Of a stretch of DNA of 64,000 nucleotides, positions 37,549 to 49,800 are shown piece after piece. Where the stretch lies: the NCBI GenBank assembly GCA_973895155.1, contig OZ316891.1, positions 8,990,001-9,054,000 of the forward strand, in the 5' to 3' direction. The DNA comes from Marsupella aquatica. Its lineage: Eukaryota > Marchantiophyta. Position numbers and translations under genes: made by a program. The notes under the pieces were generated by a model. The model made no database searches and had not been told where the DNA came from. It saw only the letters and a program-made list of their open reading frames with translations. Position 1 is the first letter of the stretch. Each line of letters opens with the position of its first letter.

Positions 37549-39097
37549 TGCTTTATATAATCTAAGAGTTTAAGTTTTAGTTGAATGCATTTTAGAATGC
37601 CTATTTTTTGTTTCAAAAGTATTGAGATTAGTCTGCTTGGCCAAGTGATCCAAGTGCCTTTGTGTTTGGGTGCAAAAATATATATTTATTGTACTTTTCA
37701 CCTTGATTACTCCACTGTGCTGCTTCTCTTCAATATTTGCCGTTAGGGTTCCCAAGAGTTTTTTCTTGGTTCTTTGGCCCGAAGCAATCCTTCTCCTTGA
37801 AGCATCTACGTTCTTGCACTCGGCAAGAGCTGGTGTCAGCACCACTCATTAATCTGATAGGAGCTAAAAGTGAATTTCTGAACATTATCTACCACCAATT
37901 GCAAACTTCGGCCTCCTCACTATGAGCAAACACAAATGTGGGATGTCATCAAAGGGACGGATTTGGGGAAGAGTAGATTCCAAACTTTGAGTAGTTGCCT
38001 TAGCCACTAGGCTCAAAGCTTATGAAAAGTATGGTCTTCATCGTCGTGTGGCCTTTGAGGTAAGATTGCCATAGAAGAGTGGTAAAAGCACTTTTCTTTG
38101 GATATTTTTGAAACAGATCCACTGAGCGGATCCTTGTGTCATCTCTGCATCAAACCTTGAATTGGAATTGGGTACCTCAATTATTAGACAGCGGTATGGT
38201 TGTATTGCAGCAGAGATGGGGAAGAATTTGTGGCAAGCAAGTCAAGGAGAGAGTGATTTGCTTCCATTGTAATGGAGGGTGAGATTTGATCGATAGTGTT
38301 TTTTAGGTCATTGTTTTGCAGGAAATATTCCCTCTGAAAAATAGCAGTAAGATCAATTTTTAAAATTAGATTTGTAATATGCAAAATGATCCATTGAGGA
38401 CAACAGATTCTATTATTTGTTTAGTGGGCGACTGGAAGTTTGATGTTGCATGCAAAGTGAGAACACCTCCATCTGATCTAGAGTTTATGAAATCCATTCC
38501 AAACATGGCCGGTGTGTGGAAGGCTACCAAACTTAGATGTGGGCTCTGAGGTGCCAATTTGGAAAACAGATATGCTCACTTTGAAAAATAAGTGGTGCCT
38601 TTAGCCAAGACTTCCTCTATAGATGGCTCAATGTATGCCTGGGTGTGGGGTGTCATCAAACAATTGGGATGGTCTTCCACTACATATAGTCTTCTCTCTC
38701 CCCAACCTTTGTGACTTTGTCGATACACATTGTGCCCACCGTGACTTATGGCTCCTGCCTTTGTGACCTCAACATCATTGGCGGCCTCTCAAGAAGACCC
38801 AGCTTCTAAGGATATTTGGGAGAATATGCATCTAACAACTAGCTCATTCAAATGTCGAACAAATTGGGGCTCCACTCATCTTTGATGTTTCAAAAGTTAA
38901 AAACCTCTTTTCTTTGAATCACATCTACCCGTGAGGGTGTTTGCCAATGAAACAACTCATTAATTCAATTCAGCTTCAAGAGACCGTTTGGTTTGTAGCT
39001 TTGTTGTTGTTTTTTTAGACCTTAGAAAGTTGTTTGTTGTTCAAAACTTCACCTTGATCAAGTGCCAAGCTTGCAAGTTTGTTGCTTTCATTGTATA
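37549..39097. other. Intergenic, nothing recognised
   Basis: Only short unrelated open frames. No supported feature. Confidence 0.4.
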
Positions 39098-39296
39098 TAC
39101 CTGAAGATTGTCTACCTATGGCAATGGTGCATATATACAGCATGCAAGGCTAGACGATGATTGTGATTTTGGTGCAAGCATTCTGAATTTGAACTCCATT
39201 CATGGCACATTTGTCAACAATTTGAGGTCGGCACCTGCCATGAAACAACAATTGCATGTAGGAGATGCGGTTTCCTTAATTTGGGGCAAGCACTAG
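39098..39296 (+). pseudogene. FHA-domain-like gene fragment
   Basis: An open segment encodes LNLNSIHGTFVNN followed by LHVGDAVSLIWG. This matches the C-terminal half of FHA phosphothreonine-binding domains, where S-x-x-GTFVN is followed by L-x-x-GD. The first half of the domain (GR and SRxH signatures) is missing or reduced to HARLDDDC. No flanking exons were found, so it is treated as a fragment. Confidence 0.45.
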
Positions 39297-40133
39297 GCGC
39301 TACGTACTTCGCTCTGGAGTAACATGAAAGTCATCCTAAAAATTGGGAAATGCTATTTTTTATGATTTGAGCCAGGTTGCAATTGGTGAAGTTATCTAGG
39401 CTCCAAGGAATTAAGAGTCCACTCCCTATATCCATCATAGGCTAGTAAAAGGAATCCCTAAGGTGATGCGGCACTAGGAGAATCAGGGCGGGCCTATTAC
39501 AAAATGCAGAGTTGGTTACAGATGGTAACTAAAGCGGTTTGGATTACTTGATATTTGTTTTTCAATGCTTATTACTTAAAAAAAGATCATCCCCATTTTT
39601 ATCCTTACATGCTATTTGTCTATGAGATAACACTTTAACTTTCAATAAATCCATGGACTCCTTTGTTTCTTTGCATAATTAGGGTGTTTTAATTCATGAG
39701 CTTAATTATTTTTTATGGACCCCATGAGAGGTCCCTTCCAAAATTCCTGGCACCACAGTGCGCCACATCATCGAGATGCGCTGCAAACAGGTACATATTG
39801 GTTTACAAACAAAATTTGCTTCAACATTCGTCTTTGTGGCATGATTTTGGTAAAATCAAGGACGTCATGCCGTAAAACTTGATGTAAAATTGTTTTAAAA
39901 GTAACCATTTTATTTACTCTAGATAATAAAATGTTGAAGTAATCATAGACTTGTAACCATTTTTTAACCCTGAATAACCGACTGCCCACCCTCTGGTTCA
40001 ATTAAGCAAATAAATAAATAATTATATATCCTACACTCGCTTGTCCTCCAGATCACACAGAGGGTATCCTAGCAACTTCTCTTCGAATTGCTTTATGCTT
40101 CGTTGAGCACTAGGCAAGAAAGCACTCGAGTCA
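39297..40133. other. Intergenic, nothing recognised
   Basis: AT-rich sequence with no supported coding region. The stretch just before 40134 may be the leader of the small plus-strand gene model. Confidence 0.35.
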
Positions 40134-40430
40134 ATGGCCACAACAGCCCACCTGAAATCCATTCTTCAACCCTACTTCTCTCCCATCCACCTTGCCACCC
40201 TCGACACCATCCTTGAACCCCTCTTCAAATCCCAATTGGTAATGCGATTCTTCCAAATTCACCGAAGACTCAAAAATGTCTCCCTTCGGTGGTGCTCATT
40301 CTAAGATCTAAATGCCTAAGGGAAAGTTGGCTAGAAAGATAGCGACAAACGGGTGGTGGTTACCTGCATAGCTGCCTCAGTTCCGGTTGTAAAAGAAGCT
40401 GCTCAAGCAGAGGTTGCTAACTACTGTTAA
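40134..40430 (+). CDS. Small two-exon gene model or 5' gene remnant, unknown function
   Basis: ATG at 40134 opens a 35-codon exon (40134-40238) starting MATTAHLKSILQPYFSP and ending at a GT donor. A phase-0 acceptor at 40334 leads to a second exon (40335-40430) with RVVVTCIAASVPVVKEA and a stop. It would encode about 66 aa. Alternatively this is the beginning of a longer gene broken by the CACTA insertion at 40719. No family is recognised. Confidence 0.3.
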
Positions 40431-40761
40431 ACCTGCAAAGTATTAACGGTAGCTTATGACGCCTGCTCGTCGATAGTGCAACAGAAGGCAAGCAAGAAAG
40501 ATATCGAACCACCACAATTGCAATCTAAGCAGGTAGATCACGTACAACAATATGATTGCTTCTTTCTATTTTAGTTTGAAGTTTGGAAGGGTTCCAATTT
40601 CTGCCTTTATGTGAATCTCACAACTTGAACGGCAAGGTCATGAGGCCCGCAGTGAACTTAAGAGATCTCTTAATACAACACACTCTCCGTTGATTTTATA
40701 CATAATTAGATAAACATTCACTAGTAGAAACCGGGGCATTCTGTGACCAGACCAGTTATGA

Positions 40762-40786
40762 CCCTAAACCCTAAACCCTAAACCCT
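40762..40786 (+). repeat. Interstitial telomere-type repeat (CCCTAAA)n
   Basis: Three perfect CCCTAAA units plus CCCTA, 43 bp inside the left end of the CACTA element. This is the plant telomere sequence in C-rich orientation. Confidence 0.9.
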
Positions 40787-40969
40787 AGTTTGCATGAACA
40801 ATGGGACCATATATTATTTTCCAGGTGTAATGGATTGACTCTGTTGGACATATGTGTTTGCAAGGAGGTGGATCATGTTCTCTTAGCAATTTATCAGATC
40901 GTGTGAAATGTATGGAGTCTCATGAGAATGATGTGACCGTGAAATTGAGTGAAATGGCAAGTGAGTTGA

Positions 40970-41850
40970 CTGCTTTAAAGGAAGATGTTTAGAAGCTTAT
41001 TCGTGTGCAAGAAGACCAATACAAATGTATAATGAATGCAATATGGAATAGAGGTTCTAGAGACCTGCCACATTACTCCAATTTGATGAATCTAGAGGGT
41101 AACATTGAACAGCAAATGGAGGTGGAGCCCACAGAAAGGGATGTGGAGGGTACCATGGCCCCAGCAATTGAAGGTAAGGTTTCTCATATGTTTCCATGAT
41201 TGGAGATGAGGCAAAAAATGTGTTTTGTTATATGTTTCCATGATTGGAAATAAGGCAAAACTGCTGATAGGCTGTTGACTTGCTATTTTGTTATTGCAGA
41301 GGTTACCAATGTACTGAATACCACCAGTTTGGATCCATATGAAGAATTCATAGAAGTTGCCAAAGCCGATGAGAATGGATGCAAAACAGAGGGCCAGGTG
41401 GAGACCCAAATTCCATCATAGGCAGGTGACATACAAGGTGTGACCACAGACGGTGGAGTAGAAGTAGAGCTTTCAGCTGCTGGGAGACCTATTCGGAAGG
41501 TGAAGAGTCGGGCCAGGGCAAGCGGTAGAGTGGCAGCGGCAAAGAAGCGTAAAGCTGATGCATAATTGAAAACTCAGGCACATCCTGAGTATGTATTGTT
41601 CTCACCGCAGCAAAATGAGTTGTGTGTAGGGTATGGAAAATTGCACCCTGAGCAGATTACATTCCATTGCAAAGAAGTACCAACAAGGTATTCTGTAGTG
41701 TTGTTGACAAAGCTTGTGAAGCCAAAGACCCCTTTACCAGTTCTTAATTTGAATGATGACCCGCCACAGACAATTATTGCAGATGCTCTGAACTCTTTGG
41801 TGTTGTGGCCAACAGATTACATAGGGACACCTGAAATGTGTGGTTTGTAG
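40970..41850 (+). pseudogene. CACTA-borne ORF remnants with a PMD/Ulp1-associated-like segment
   Basis: Three plus-strand pieces appear to belong to one decayed gene: 41005-41199 (acidic, NLEGNIEQQMEVEP), about 41299-41421, and 41420-41850 after stops. The second part has a basic stretch (RKVKSRARASGRVAAAKKRK), and then a segment ending DALNSLVLWPTDYI. That segment resembles a short domain often found next to Ulp1 protease-like genes inside plant CACTA elements. No protease catalytic motif is seen. In-frame stops break it. Confidence 0.45.
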
Positions 41851-42179
41851 TTTTAGCCTAAACTTACAAACAACTGCATGATTGGTGCCAAATGTTATCG
41901 AGATATTTCATAATGGAGAGTTGAATTGAGATTCACTAGCTGGATCATCCACTGATCATGTTGTGACAACTTTGTTTGTATGAAATTATGCATGTGTGTT
42001 CAATAGTTAATATGAGTTCTAAGATTCTAATAGAACTATGTTGTCTCTCATGTTTTCATGTAAGACTTGTGTACTTGTATGCTTGAGTGCTTGAATGTAT
42101 GCTTGTATGCTTGAGTTGACTATTAGTCATGGTTCTAGTGCTATGTGCAGGCTGCAATTGCCTCAGGTTGAGTCAAAAT

Positions 42180-42740
42180 TTTGACCAAAAGGGTCAAAGA
42201 ATGCAGTCGTGAACTAGACTAATGAGTCATTTTGGGTCATTAAGATATGACCGTGATATATTACATCGTGGTCCCCAATAAGACCAACCAGTCTAGCCCA
42301 ATCTTAAGATTTTAAAGAATGATTAGTCATATGTAGTCATCATCGGTCACTAATGTGCCCATATACTCTAAACTTTTAAGACCAACTAGTCATAATCAGT
42401 CGCCTGTGTTCCGATATTGAACCATAGCACCAGTCATATATGCGAAAGGCTACTCTTCCTCACTGACTGTTTGTGACTAATTCATACCTCATTTTGAGTC
42501 ATACAAATGACTACTTTGCAATCATTTGTAAGACTACACCTTCTCCAAATCCCAAAATGCCCAAGTACGGATTTGGTCATTATTAGTCACAAAATGTGTC
42601 TTAAACCTTAGTCACATAGCTGACCACTCGATTTCAGTCACTTTAAATAAGACGCTATGTCAAAATTACAACTGGCTTGATACCCCCAAACTTTAGTCAC
42701 AAGGAGTCATGGGCAGTCGTAAAACTTAGTCATAAAACAC
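42180..42740. repeat. CACTA subterminal repeat arm
   Basis: Dense, irregular copies of TAGTCA, GGTCA and TGAGTCAT-like hexamers in both orientations fill the last 560 bp before the right TIR. In the family these are transposase-binding sites. Confidence 0.6.
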
Positions 42741-42756
42741 CACGGTTTCTACTAGT

Positions 42757-43156
42757 GATTGCATTCAGATTTCATACGTAGAGCTTTCAAACTCCATTAG
42801 TAAACGCCATTCGACATCCACAGGGGCACACAGTTCCCAGACAAAGTGAGTACTTTGTGGCTGCAAATCACATGAATGCACGAATTCAATCTTGTTATCA
42901 CTCCTAAGTCAGGGCTGATGGCATCATGTTTGGTTATCATCATGCACAAGAGCTTTCCAATCAGAGGTCCTAGATAGAATGTTAATTCAAGTTCCGTGGT
43001 GGATTCCACTAAGTGATGAAATATGGTGAAAGTACCCAGTTTTGAAATAGCTTGCACCAGCAGGAAACGAGTAGAGTAGCCAGGCGATCTCAAACAATAG
43101 CATTGCTATTATGACCTTTCAGATCACCTAGACTAGACCTAATCATCCGGGCACCA
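42757..43156. other. Spacer between CACTA and Copia elements
   Basis: Non-coding. A minus-strand open frame of 98 codons (42797-43093) has no recognised domain. Confidence 0.35.
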
Positions 43157-43266
43157 TGTGACAATCATGTATAGGAGCAGTTGCTCCAACAGACATGCTC
43201 ATTCAATAACAGAGTCACTCTCTTTTTGATCTCTCTCTCTAGCTATGGCGTCCTTCACACATAACA
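43157..43266 (+). repeat. Candidate 5' LTR of Copia element 1
   Basis: A short stretch beginning TGTGACAATC and ending ATAACA lies directly before a primer-binding-like CGTTATCAGCACG (43267-43279). The same 13-mer follows the candidate 100-bp LTR of Copia element 3, and both stretches contain CTCATTC(A/T)AT. The LTR is unusually short and no second copy remains here to prove it. Confidence 0.4.
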
Positions 43267-43279
43267 CGTTATCAGCACG
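43267..43279 (+). promoter_or_regulatory. Candidate primer-binding site of Copia 1
   Basis: CGTTATCAGCACG follows the candidate LTR end. It differs from the usual TGGTATCAGAGC of plant Copia elements but recurs at the equivalent place in Copia 3 (63436-63448, minus strand). The priming tRNA is not assigned. Confidence 0.4.
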
Positions 43280-44267
43280 TTAAATCTACCATACCTGAGC
43301 GATATCCCACTGAAGATCAGAAGGGCTTGAGCAATTTTGAGAATTGACAAAGCATACGCAGCCCCAGGAAATCGTAGATGTGAAAGAGAGAAGCTATGAC
43401 ATGCAGCAATTTCCGAAAAAGAAGAACAAGACCATCCTGTTTTACAAAGATCAAGAGCCGGGCTACGACCCACAAGCATCAACGCAGAAGAGACGATCGC
43501 AGCACATCGAAAACAAAATTGCCAAATAGACTTCTGCAACATAAGAGAAACGAAGTGTAGATTGATTTGAGTTCTTAGAATTAGCAGAGGAGAAATTAGA
43601 GAAGAGAAGTTCCCCTGCCCCGGTTCCTTCTTTTAGTATTAGCAGAGGAACCCCATCCTATCTCGCAGCCCCCCCATTGAATTACTCAAAGCAAATTACA
43701 ATAGCAAAACAAGCGACAAAAATCTTCGGAGGCAGTCACATTTTCTTGAAGGATACCTAAAATCCTTTCTAGCGATCCTAAACCACACACAGTTGTATAC
43801 CTCTATATTACAAAGCAGACTGGAAGATGACTCTGAGAGGAAATTGAAGGAACGAATTGAAGGCCGAGCAATTGAAAGCCATCAAGCAAGAGGGGAGAAC
43901 AAGACAAAGGAACGAAACCCACAAGTTAAGCAAAGAAGAAATACAAAGGAAGCTAGGTGGCCAAACCCAACAATTTTGAAATCCATCAAGGGAGAAAATC
44001 TTACCTCTACCAAGCATAAGACCTCGGCCACCAACCTAACAGACCTTGCAAAATAAATTGTCCATTTCCTTCATTTCAAGTTTGAAATTAAAAATTAAAA
44101 ATCAACTTGTTATCTTTTCCTCTCTACTATGCATTAAGAGTACCCTCTTACCTTTTGCAAAACTTCATGCATTGCAAATGTGCTAGTCATTAACAAACTA
44201 AACCTATTGCATAAAAGCAAGCACTCACATACTCCCGACAGCTCCTAATCCTACCACACTAAAACCA
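43280..44267 (+). other. Leader region of Copia 1
   Basis: About 1 kb between the candidate primer-binding site and the Gag start. It has only short frames. Long leaders are also present in Copia 3. Confidence 0.4.
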
Positions 44268-46835
44268 TGGCTACACTAGAAAAACTGAAATTCCCATCCT
44301 GAAACATAGACGGAGCCAATTACTTGGCATGGTCTCTAGATGTTAGGGCTAACCTCATAGCCTCGTCCCTCCTCCATGCTATAGTGGACACTGAACCACT
44401 ACCAGATGAGGATGGACCTCCAGTTGCAAGCCCAGCCGAGGAGGCTTGGGTACTAGTCTACATCCGCCAGCACCTACACCCTTACCTACAAACCCAATAC
44501 CTCCATCTAATCGACCCTAGGGAATTGTGGGAAAGCCTCCATGCAAGGTATGACCACCAGAAGTTGGTGGCACTACCCAAGGCAAGACAGGAATGGACAA
44601 CCTTAAGAGTCTAGGACTTCACCTCCGTAGAGGCATACAACAATGACTTGTTTAGAATTACTTCCACCCTTACCCTATGTGGGCACCCAATCTCTGACCT
44701 GGATATGATCGAGAAGACTTTATCCACCTTTCATCCTTCAAACATAGTCTTAGCCACGCAATACAGGAATATGCGGTTCCCGCAATACTTAGAACTCATT
44801 GCGCATTTGCTGGTCGCGGAGAGACAATAGGAGCTCCTACTCCATAATGCTAAACAACGCCTGTCAGGCACCCTAGCAACACGCCCAGCTGAGACGCATG
44901 CAATCTCAGATGGCCAAACCTCCGCATCAAGAGGCGGAAACAACCGACCTAGGGGATACCAAGCCAATCAAAGGGGCAATCGACGAGGCCGTTTCCCCAA
45001 CAGGGGGAGCAACAATAATTTCCAATCAAGAAACGGCTACAGGGGGCAAAACCATTGGCGCAACCAATCAAGGGGCCAAAACAACAAGAAACCTGGGCAA
45101 AACTTTAAACAAAGACGCCCAAACAATAACCACCGCGGCCCTAGACAGCCTTGCACCCAATGCGGGATGCGCAACCATACCACAAGGGATTGTAGAATCC
45201 CCAAATACTTACAGGACTTGTATCAAAGGTCGCTACAAATGTCATCATCCAATAATGCAGCACGGGAGAACTATACAGCCCTCATGGGGTCAGAAGACCC
45301 ATCTCACGACTTCAAAGACCTCCGGTAAGACCCAGAAGCACACATGGTGATGCAAAATGACCCAACTTCCATACTCGATCACCTATCCACCTCCCAATCC
45401 ACCTGCATAGTGGACAGTGCAACAACCCATACAATACTCAGAGATAGAAAATTATTTCACCACATTACACCTTCCAATAGATCCTTAACAACCATTAATG
45501 GCCCTAGTCATGTAGAAGAAGGTGTGGGCCCTGCAACCCTAATACTACCACAAGGGACTAAGATATCGATTACCTCAGCGATATTTTCCCCGAAAGCTAC
45601 TCAAAATTTACTAAGCTTTCGTGATATGCGCGCCAATGGACTTCATGTCCAAACCGACACACAAGATAACCAAGAGGTTATCCACCTAGTAGAAAACACC
45701 CCACTGGGACCAATGATAAAGGAAAATCTTTCATCCTACGCTTCGGGCTTTTACCTCACCCAAATTGAATGCCTAAATAACAGTTTAGCCCCACAAACCC
45801 CACATGCACTTTGGCATGCGAGGCTTGGCCACCCAGGCCAAGCTATGCTTAAGAGAATAATTAAGAGCTTGCGGGAATTACCCATGAGCCTCCGCCATAT
45901 ACCAGCAAACACTCCATGCCTTGCATGCTCAAGGGGTAAGTTGATAGCTAGACCATCAAAATCAAGGCTACCAACAATGATATCCCCATTCTTATCAGTG
46001 CTACATGCCAATATTTGCGGGCCTATAAACCCGCCAAGCGGCCCATTTAGATACTTTATGCCAATGATCAATAGATGCATCAACTAAATGGTCCAACCTA
46101 AGCCTGCTATCCAGTCGCAACATGGCAATCCCGAGGATATTATCGTAGGTCTTGCGCCTTAAAGCACAATTTTTGGAGCACCCTATAAAAGTCCTCCGCA
46201 TGGACAATGCAGGTGAATTTACCTACCCCACTTTTGATGACTTTTGCACCTCACTAGGCATTGATGTACAATACCCAACTCCACATGTACACTTCTAAAA
46301 CGGCCTGGCGGAATCCATCATTAAGCGCTTACAATTGATTGCTGGGCCTCTACTAATGCAATCACACCTCCCGACCTCTGCTTGGGGGCACGCATGCACT
46401 AATACAATACTGCCTCTCTGCTTTCAATGACCTTTCCCCGTACCAAATCGGCACTGGCACCCCAGCCGACCTATCCCACCTCCGTTCTTTCGGATGTCAT
46501 GTTATGGTCCCCATAACTCCACCCAAAAGAACAAAGATGGGACCCCATAGACAGTTGGGAATATATGTTGGATTTGACTCCACATCCATAATCAGATATC
46601 TCGAGCCAACAACAGGAGACGTCTTTAAGGCAAGATTCCAAGACTGCCACTTTGACAAAACAATATTCCCCACCTTGCCCATACACACCCCCCACCCCAT
46701 TCCACCCCTGGAATGGGAGACAACATCACCTTTTTGGCAAGATATATGGACAAATCAGGGGGAGCAAGAAGTACAACAAATATTGCACCTCCACACCATT
46801 GTGGAGAACCTACCAGACTTGTTTGTGGATGCCAA
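44268..46835 (+). pseudogene. Copia retrotransposon 1, Gag-protease-integrase remnant
   Basis: Gag begins near 44268 (MATLEKLKFPS) and is broken by several stops and frameshifts. Recognisable parts are the Gag body (44324-44830), a zinc knuckle CTQCGMRNHTTRDC near 45160, protease with DSATTHT (about 45415), the GAG-pre-integrase segment with WHARLGHPGQ and CLACSRGK (about 45810-45950), an integrase core with stops, and the post-integrase GIYVGFDSTSIIRYLEP region (46504-46830). RT and RNase H are absent. The element ends abruptly where the opposite-strand Copia 2 begins. Copia 3 is a close relative. Confidence 0.85.
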
Positions 46836-49800
46836 AAGCTGGTGGCAAAGGTTTTGTAAATAAATCGGCTCAATTTGCAACGGAGTTAGGAATCCATTCC
46901 ACTCGTATCTGTTCTCCATTTTGTTCATGTGTATAAAAAAACTTGGGAGCAATGTATTTTATTGAACTATCTCCTTTTATGAAGCCTTGCACAATTTGTG
47001 TAACACATGGACGATTGTCCTCATGTATGGTTGTGGGTTGATCGAGAGGAGGGCAACTAGTGTGTTTATTGATATGATTAATCAGCTGATGTAGCCAGAC
47101 ACACTTCCAGCATGCCTCATAAAGTGCTATAAATTTAGAATGATTTGACAATGTTGTGGTAAGTGTCTATTTATTGTTGCACCATGAAATTGCAGTATTG
47201 CCATGAAGAAAAACATAACTCATTTGTGACTTTGCGTCGTCAGGATCTGATGGATATCTTGCATCCGCGTAACCTATCAATTTGTTTTCTGCATTCTTTG
47301 AGAAGTAAAGGCTCATATCTGCTGTGCCTTTCAAGTATCTAAAAATACATTTAATGCTATTCCAATGTCTGATCGTTGGAGTGGAGCTATTTTGCGCCAG
47401 GAGGCTTACAGCAAAGGAGATATCTGGTCTGGTGTGATTTGCCAAGTACAAGAGCACGCCAATAGCTGACAGGTAGGGCTTCTCTAGGCCCATTAGTTGC
47501 TCATTCTCCTTTTGTTTTTGAAACATATCTTTTGTTGGGTCTAGTGACTCGAGCCCATTTCCATCGACGTACTTACTAGATGTGCATTATATTGTTCATA
47601 TAAAATTGACGCAATATCTTTTGCGTATATGTAGCTTGATGAACAAGAATCCCTTTTGGCATATAATCAAACTATAATCCCAGACAGAAATTGGGTTCTC
47701 CTAGATCTCTCATCTCAAAAGTAATCTAAAGTGTTTCTATTGTCATGGTTGCCAAATTAGCTGTTCCAAAGATATTTATGTCATCAACGTACATATATAG
47801 CTACGATGACAAATTTGTGAACCATTTGCTTTAGAAAAAGACATGGAGCAATTTTGTCATTGATAAAATTCAGAGCTAACATTTCAGACTGAAATCGCTT
47901 ATACCAAGTTCTCCCACTCTGTTTAAGCCCATACATCGATCGTAGAACCTATACAAAAAGTTCTTGACGTATACGTTTGTTTTGTGCAGTAGAACTGGGC
48001 TTTGATGCGGTTGCACACCAAGTTGTTAACAGAGGAACTTTTGGTTCCTCATTGTAAATATGTTAACTTTAGACAAATCCTTAGTAGGAGCAATTTGGTG
48101 GATCTAGTACACCCTGACCGACTTTCTCCCCCTGAATATGGAAAGCCAATTGTTTTATCAATTCAGCGGGCTTTTCATATAAATCATAGTATCTAGGATA
48201 CCATATAAATATTCAGTAATAACATCCATAATGTGCATAACTAACTTATGGGCAATGGCAAATGCTATCATATAGCAATATGTAAACCTGGCATCCATTA
48301 TAGGCAAATAGGTTAAATCAAAGTCACGGCCTGGAATTTGGGTATAGCCCTTAGCCACTAGTTGCGCTTTATACCAGATCACTTCGCCAGCAACATTTCT
48401 TTTTTTGACAAAAATAAACTTATAGCTTGCTAAATGCATATCTTTTGGTGCAGTTTTTATGGGGCCAAATACTTTTTGTTTATAACTCAGAATTAATGGC
48501 CTGTTCCCATTTAGGCCAATCTGCTCTTGTTTGTGCTTCTCAAACTGTTATAGGGTCCAGGGTATCATCTGTAAGTTCCTTAGAAATAGAAAAAGCAAAT
48601 ACATCATTGATTTTTGTTTGAATTTGTTGCAATATTCTGCCTGTATGCGTGCAGTGTATTGTAATCTCCTCATTGTCAAAACTCAGCATTGACGTCAATA
48701 CTGAAGGTATCGCACGAGGTGGTTGAGTAGGGGTCAATGCTATTCTTCTTCTGTGTCGGGGTTGAATATCTTTGGGATCTAAGAGGTCGGCCCCGTTTGG
48801 CTCTCATTGATACAACAATTGCCAATCTGTTGTCCTGTTGCAGTTGAACTGGTGCATTTGCTGCCTCAATATGAGATCGAGTTACTGTAGCTATGTACGT
48901 TGTTAAATGCATCTGGTAGTTTATCCAAGATTTGATGTAAGTTTAAAATCCGTTGTACTTTTGCTTCAACTTGGTTGGATCTTGGATCATTCCTGAATGG
49001 TTGTGTGGTTTGCCACACTAAGTTATGTATTTTAGAAGTATGTGGTAGCTTCTTCTCATTCATTAGGTGAAGAAGTTCATCCGCAAAAAATTGCAGTCTA
49101 AAAATCTCGCTTTAAACACATTGGCTGTAGCAAGTTCCAAAAATCTGATAATAGATGTTGAATCAAACCCAATGTAATGCCTCTCTATCATTGTGGCCCC
49201 ATCTTCGTTCGGTGAGTGCCTAGTATAGGAACTAATACAAGACAGTCGAATGTGCGTAGATGTGTTAGGTTGGGTGTAACCACCGTGACAGCAAACAACA
49301 AACAACAAATAGTTACTCGTAACAGCAAACGGGTGGTAAAATTTTTGGAATTTTTTTTTAGAATTTTTTGGGGGAAAAATATTTAAAATAAAATTGTGAG
49401 TCGATATTTTTTGGCTAGCGCCCGGAGCTAGTAATAGTATTGCCTTACACTAGCAAAAATTATCATGTTTTAAATTATTTTGAAAATTGTGACTTTTAAT
49501 GACACATTTTTAGATTGTCTAGTTTGCTCGTAAAAGTAAATTTTTGTTCATAACAGGAATTTTTTTTACTCGTAACAGTAAATCTGTTTGCTATTTGCTG
49601 TCACGATGAAAACCCTCTATTAGGTTAGAAGGTAACTCAAATGCTAGAAAATATGGAGTGTGACTATTGAATGCAAATGGTGTGTATCTGATTAAAGAAG
49701 CTGCATGGAGGACAACATGCCCCCATGCTGGTACTGGTAAATTCGATTGCATAAGTAAAGGTCTAGCTACCATTTGAATCCTTTTGATTAGCAATTCTAC

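Larger units (their letters stand above)
40719..42756 (+). mobile_element. CACTA-type DNA transposon, non-autonomous
   Basis: The left end CACTAGTAGAAACCGGGG and the inverted right end CACTAGTAGAAACCGTGG agree over at least 15 bases. ATT flanks both ends, the 3-bp duplication expected for CACTA elements. The right arm (about 42180-42740) is packed with short AGTCA/TGACT motifs in both orientations, like CACTA subterminal transposase-binding repeats. No transposase catalytic domain is visible, so it is probably non-autonomous. It carries the ORF remnants listed separately. Confidence 0.85.
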
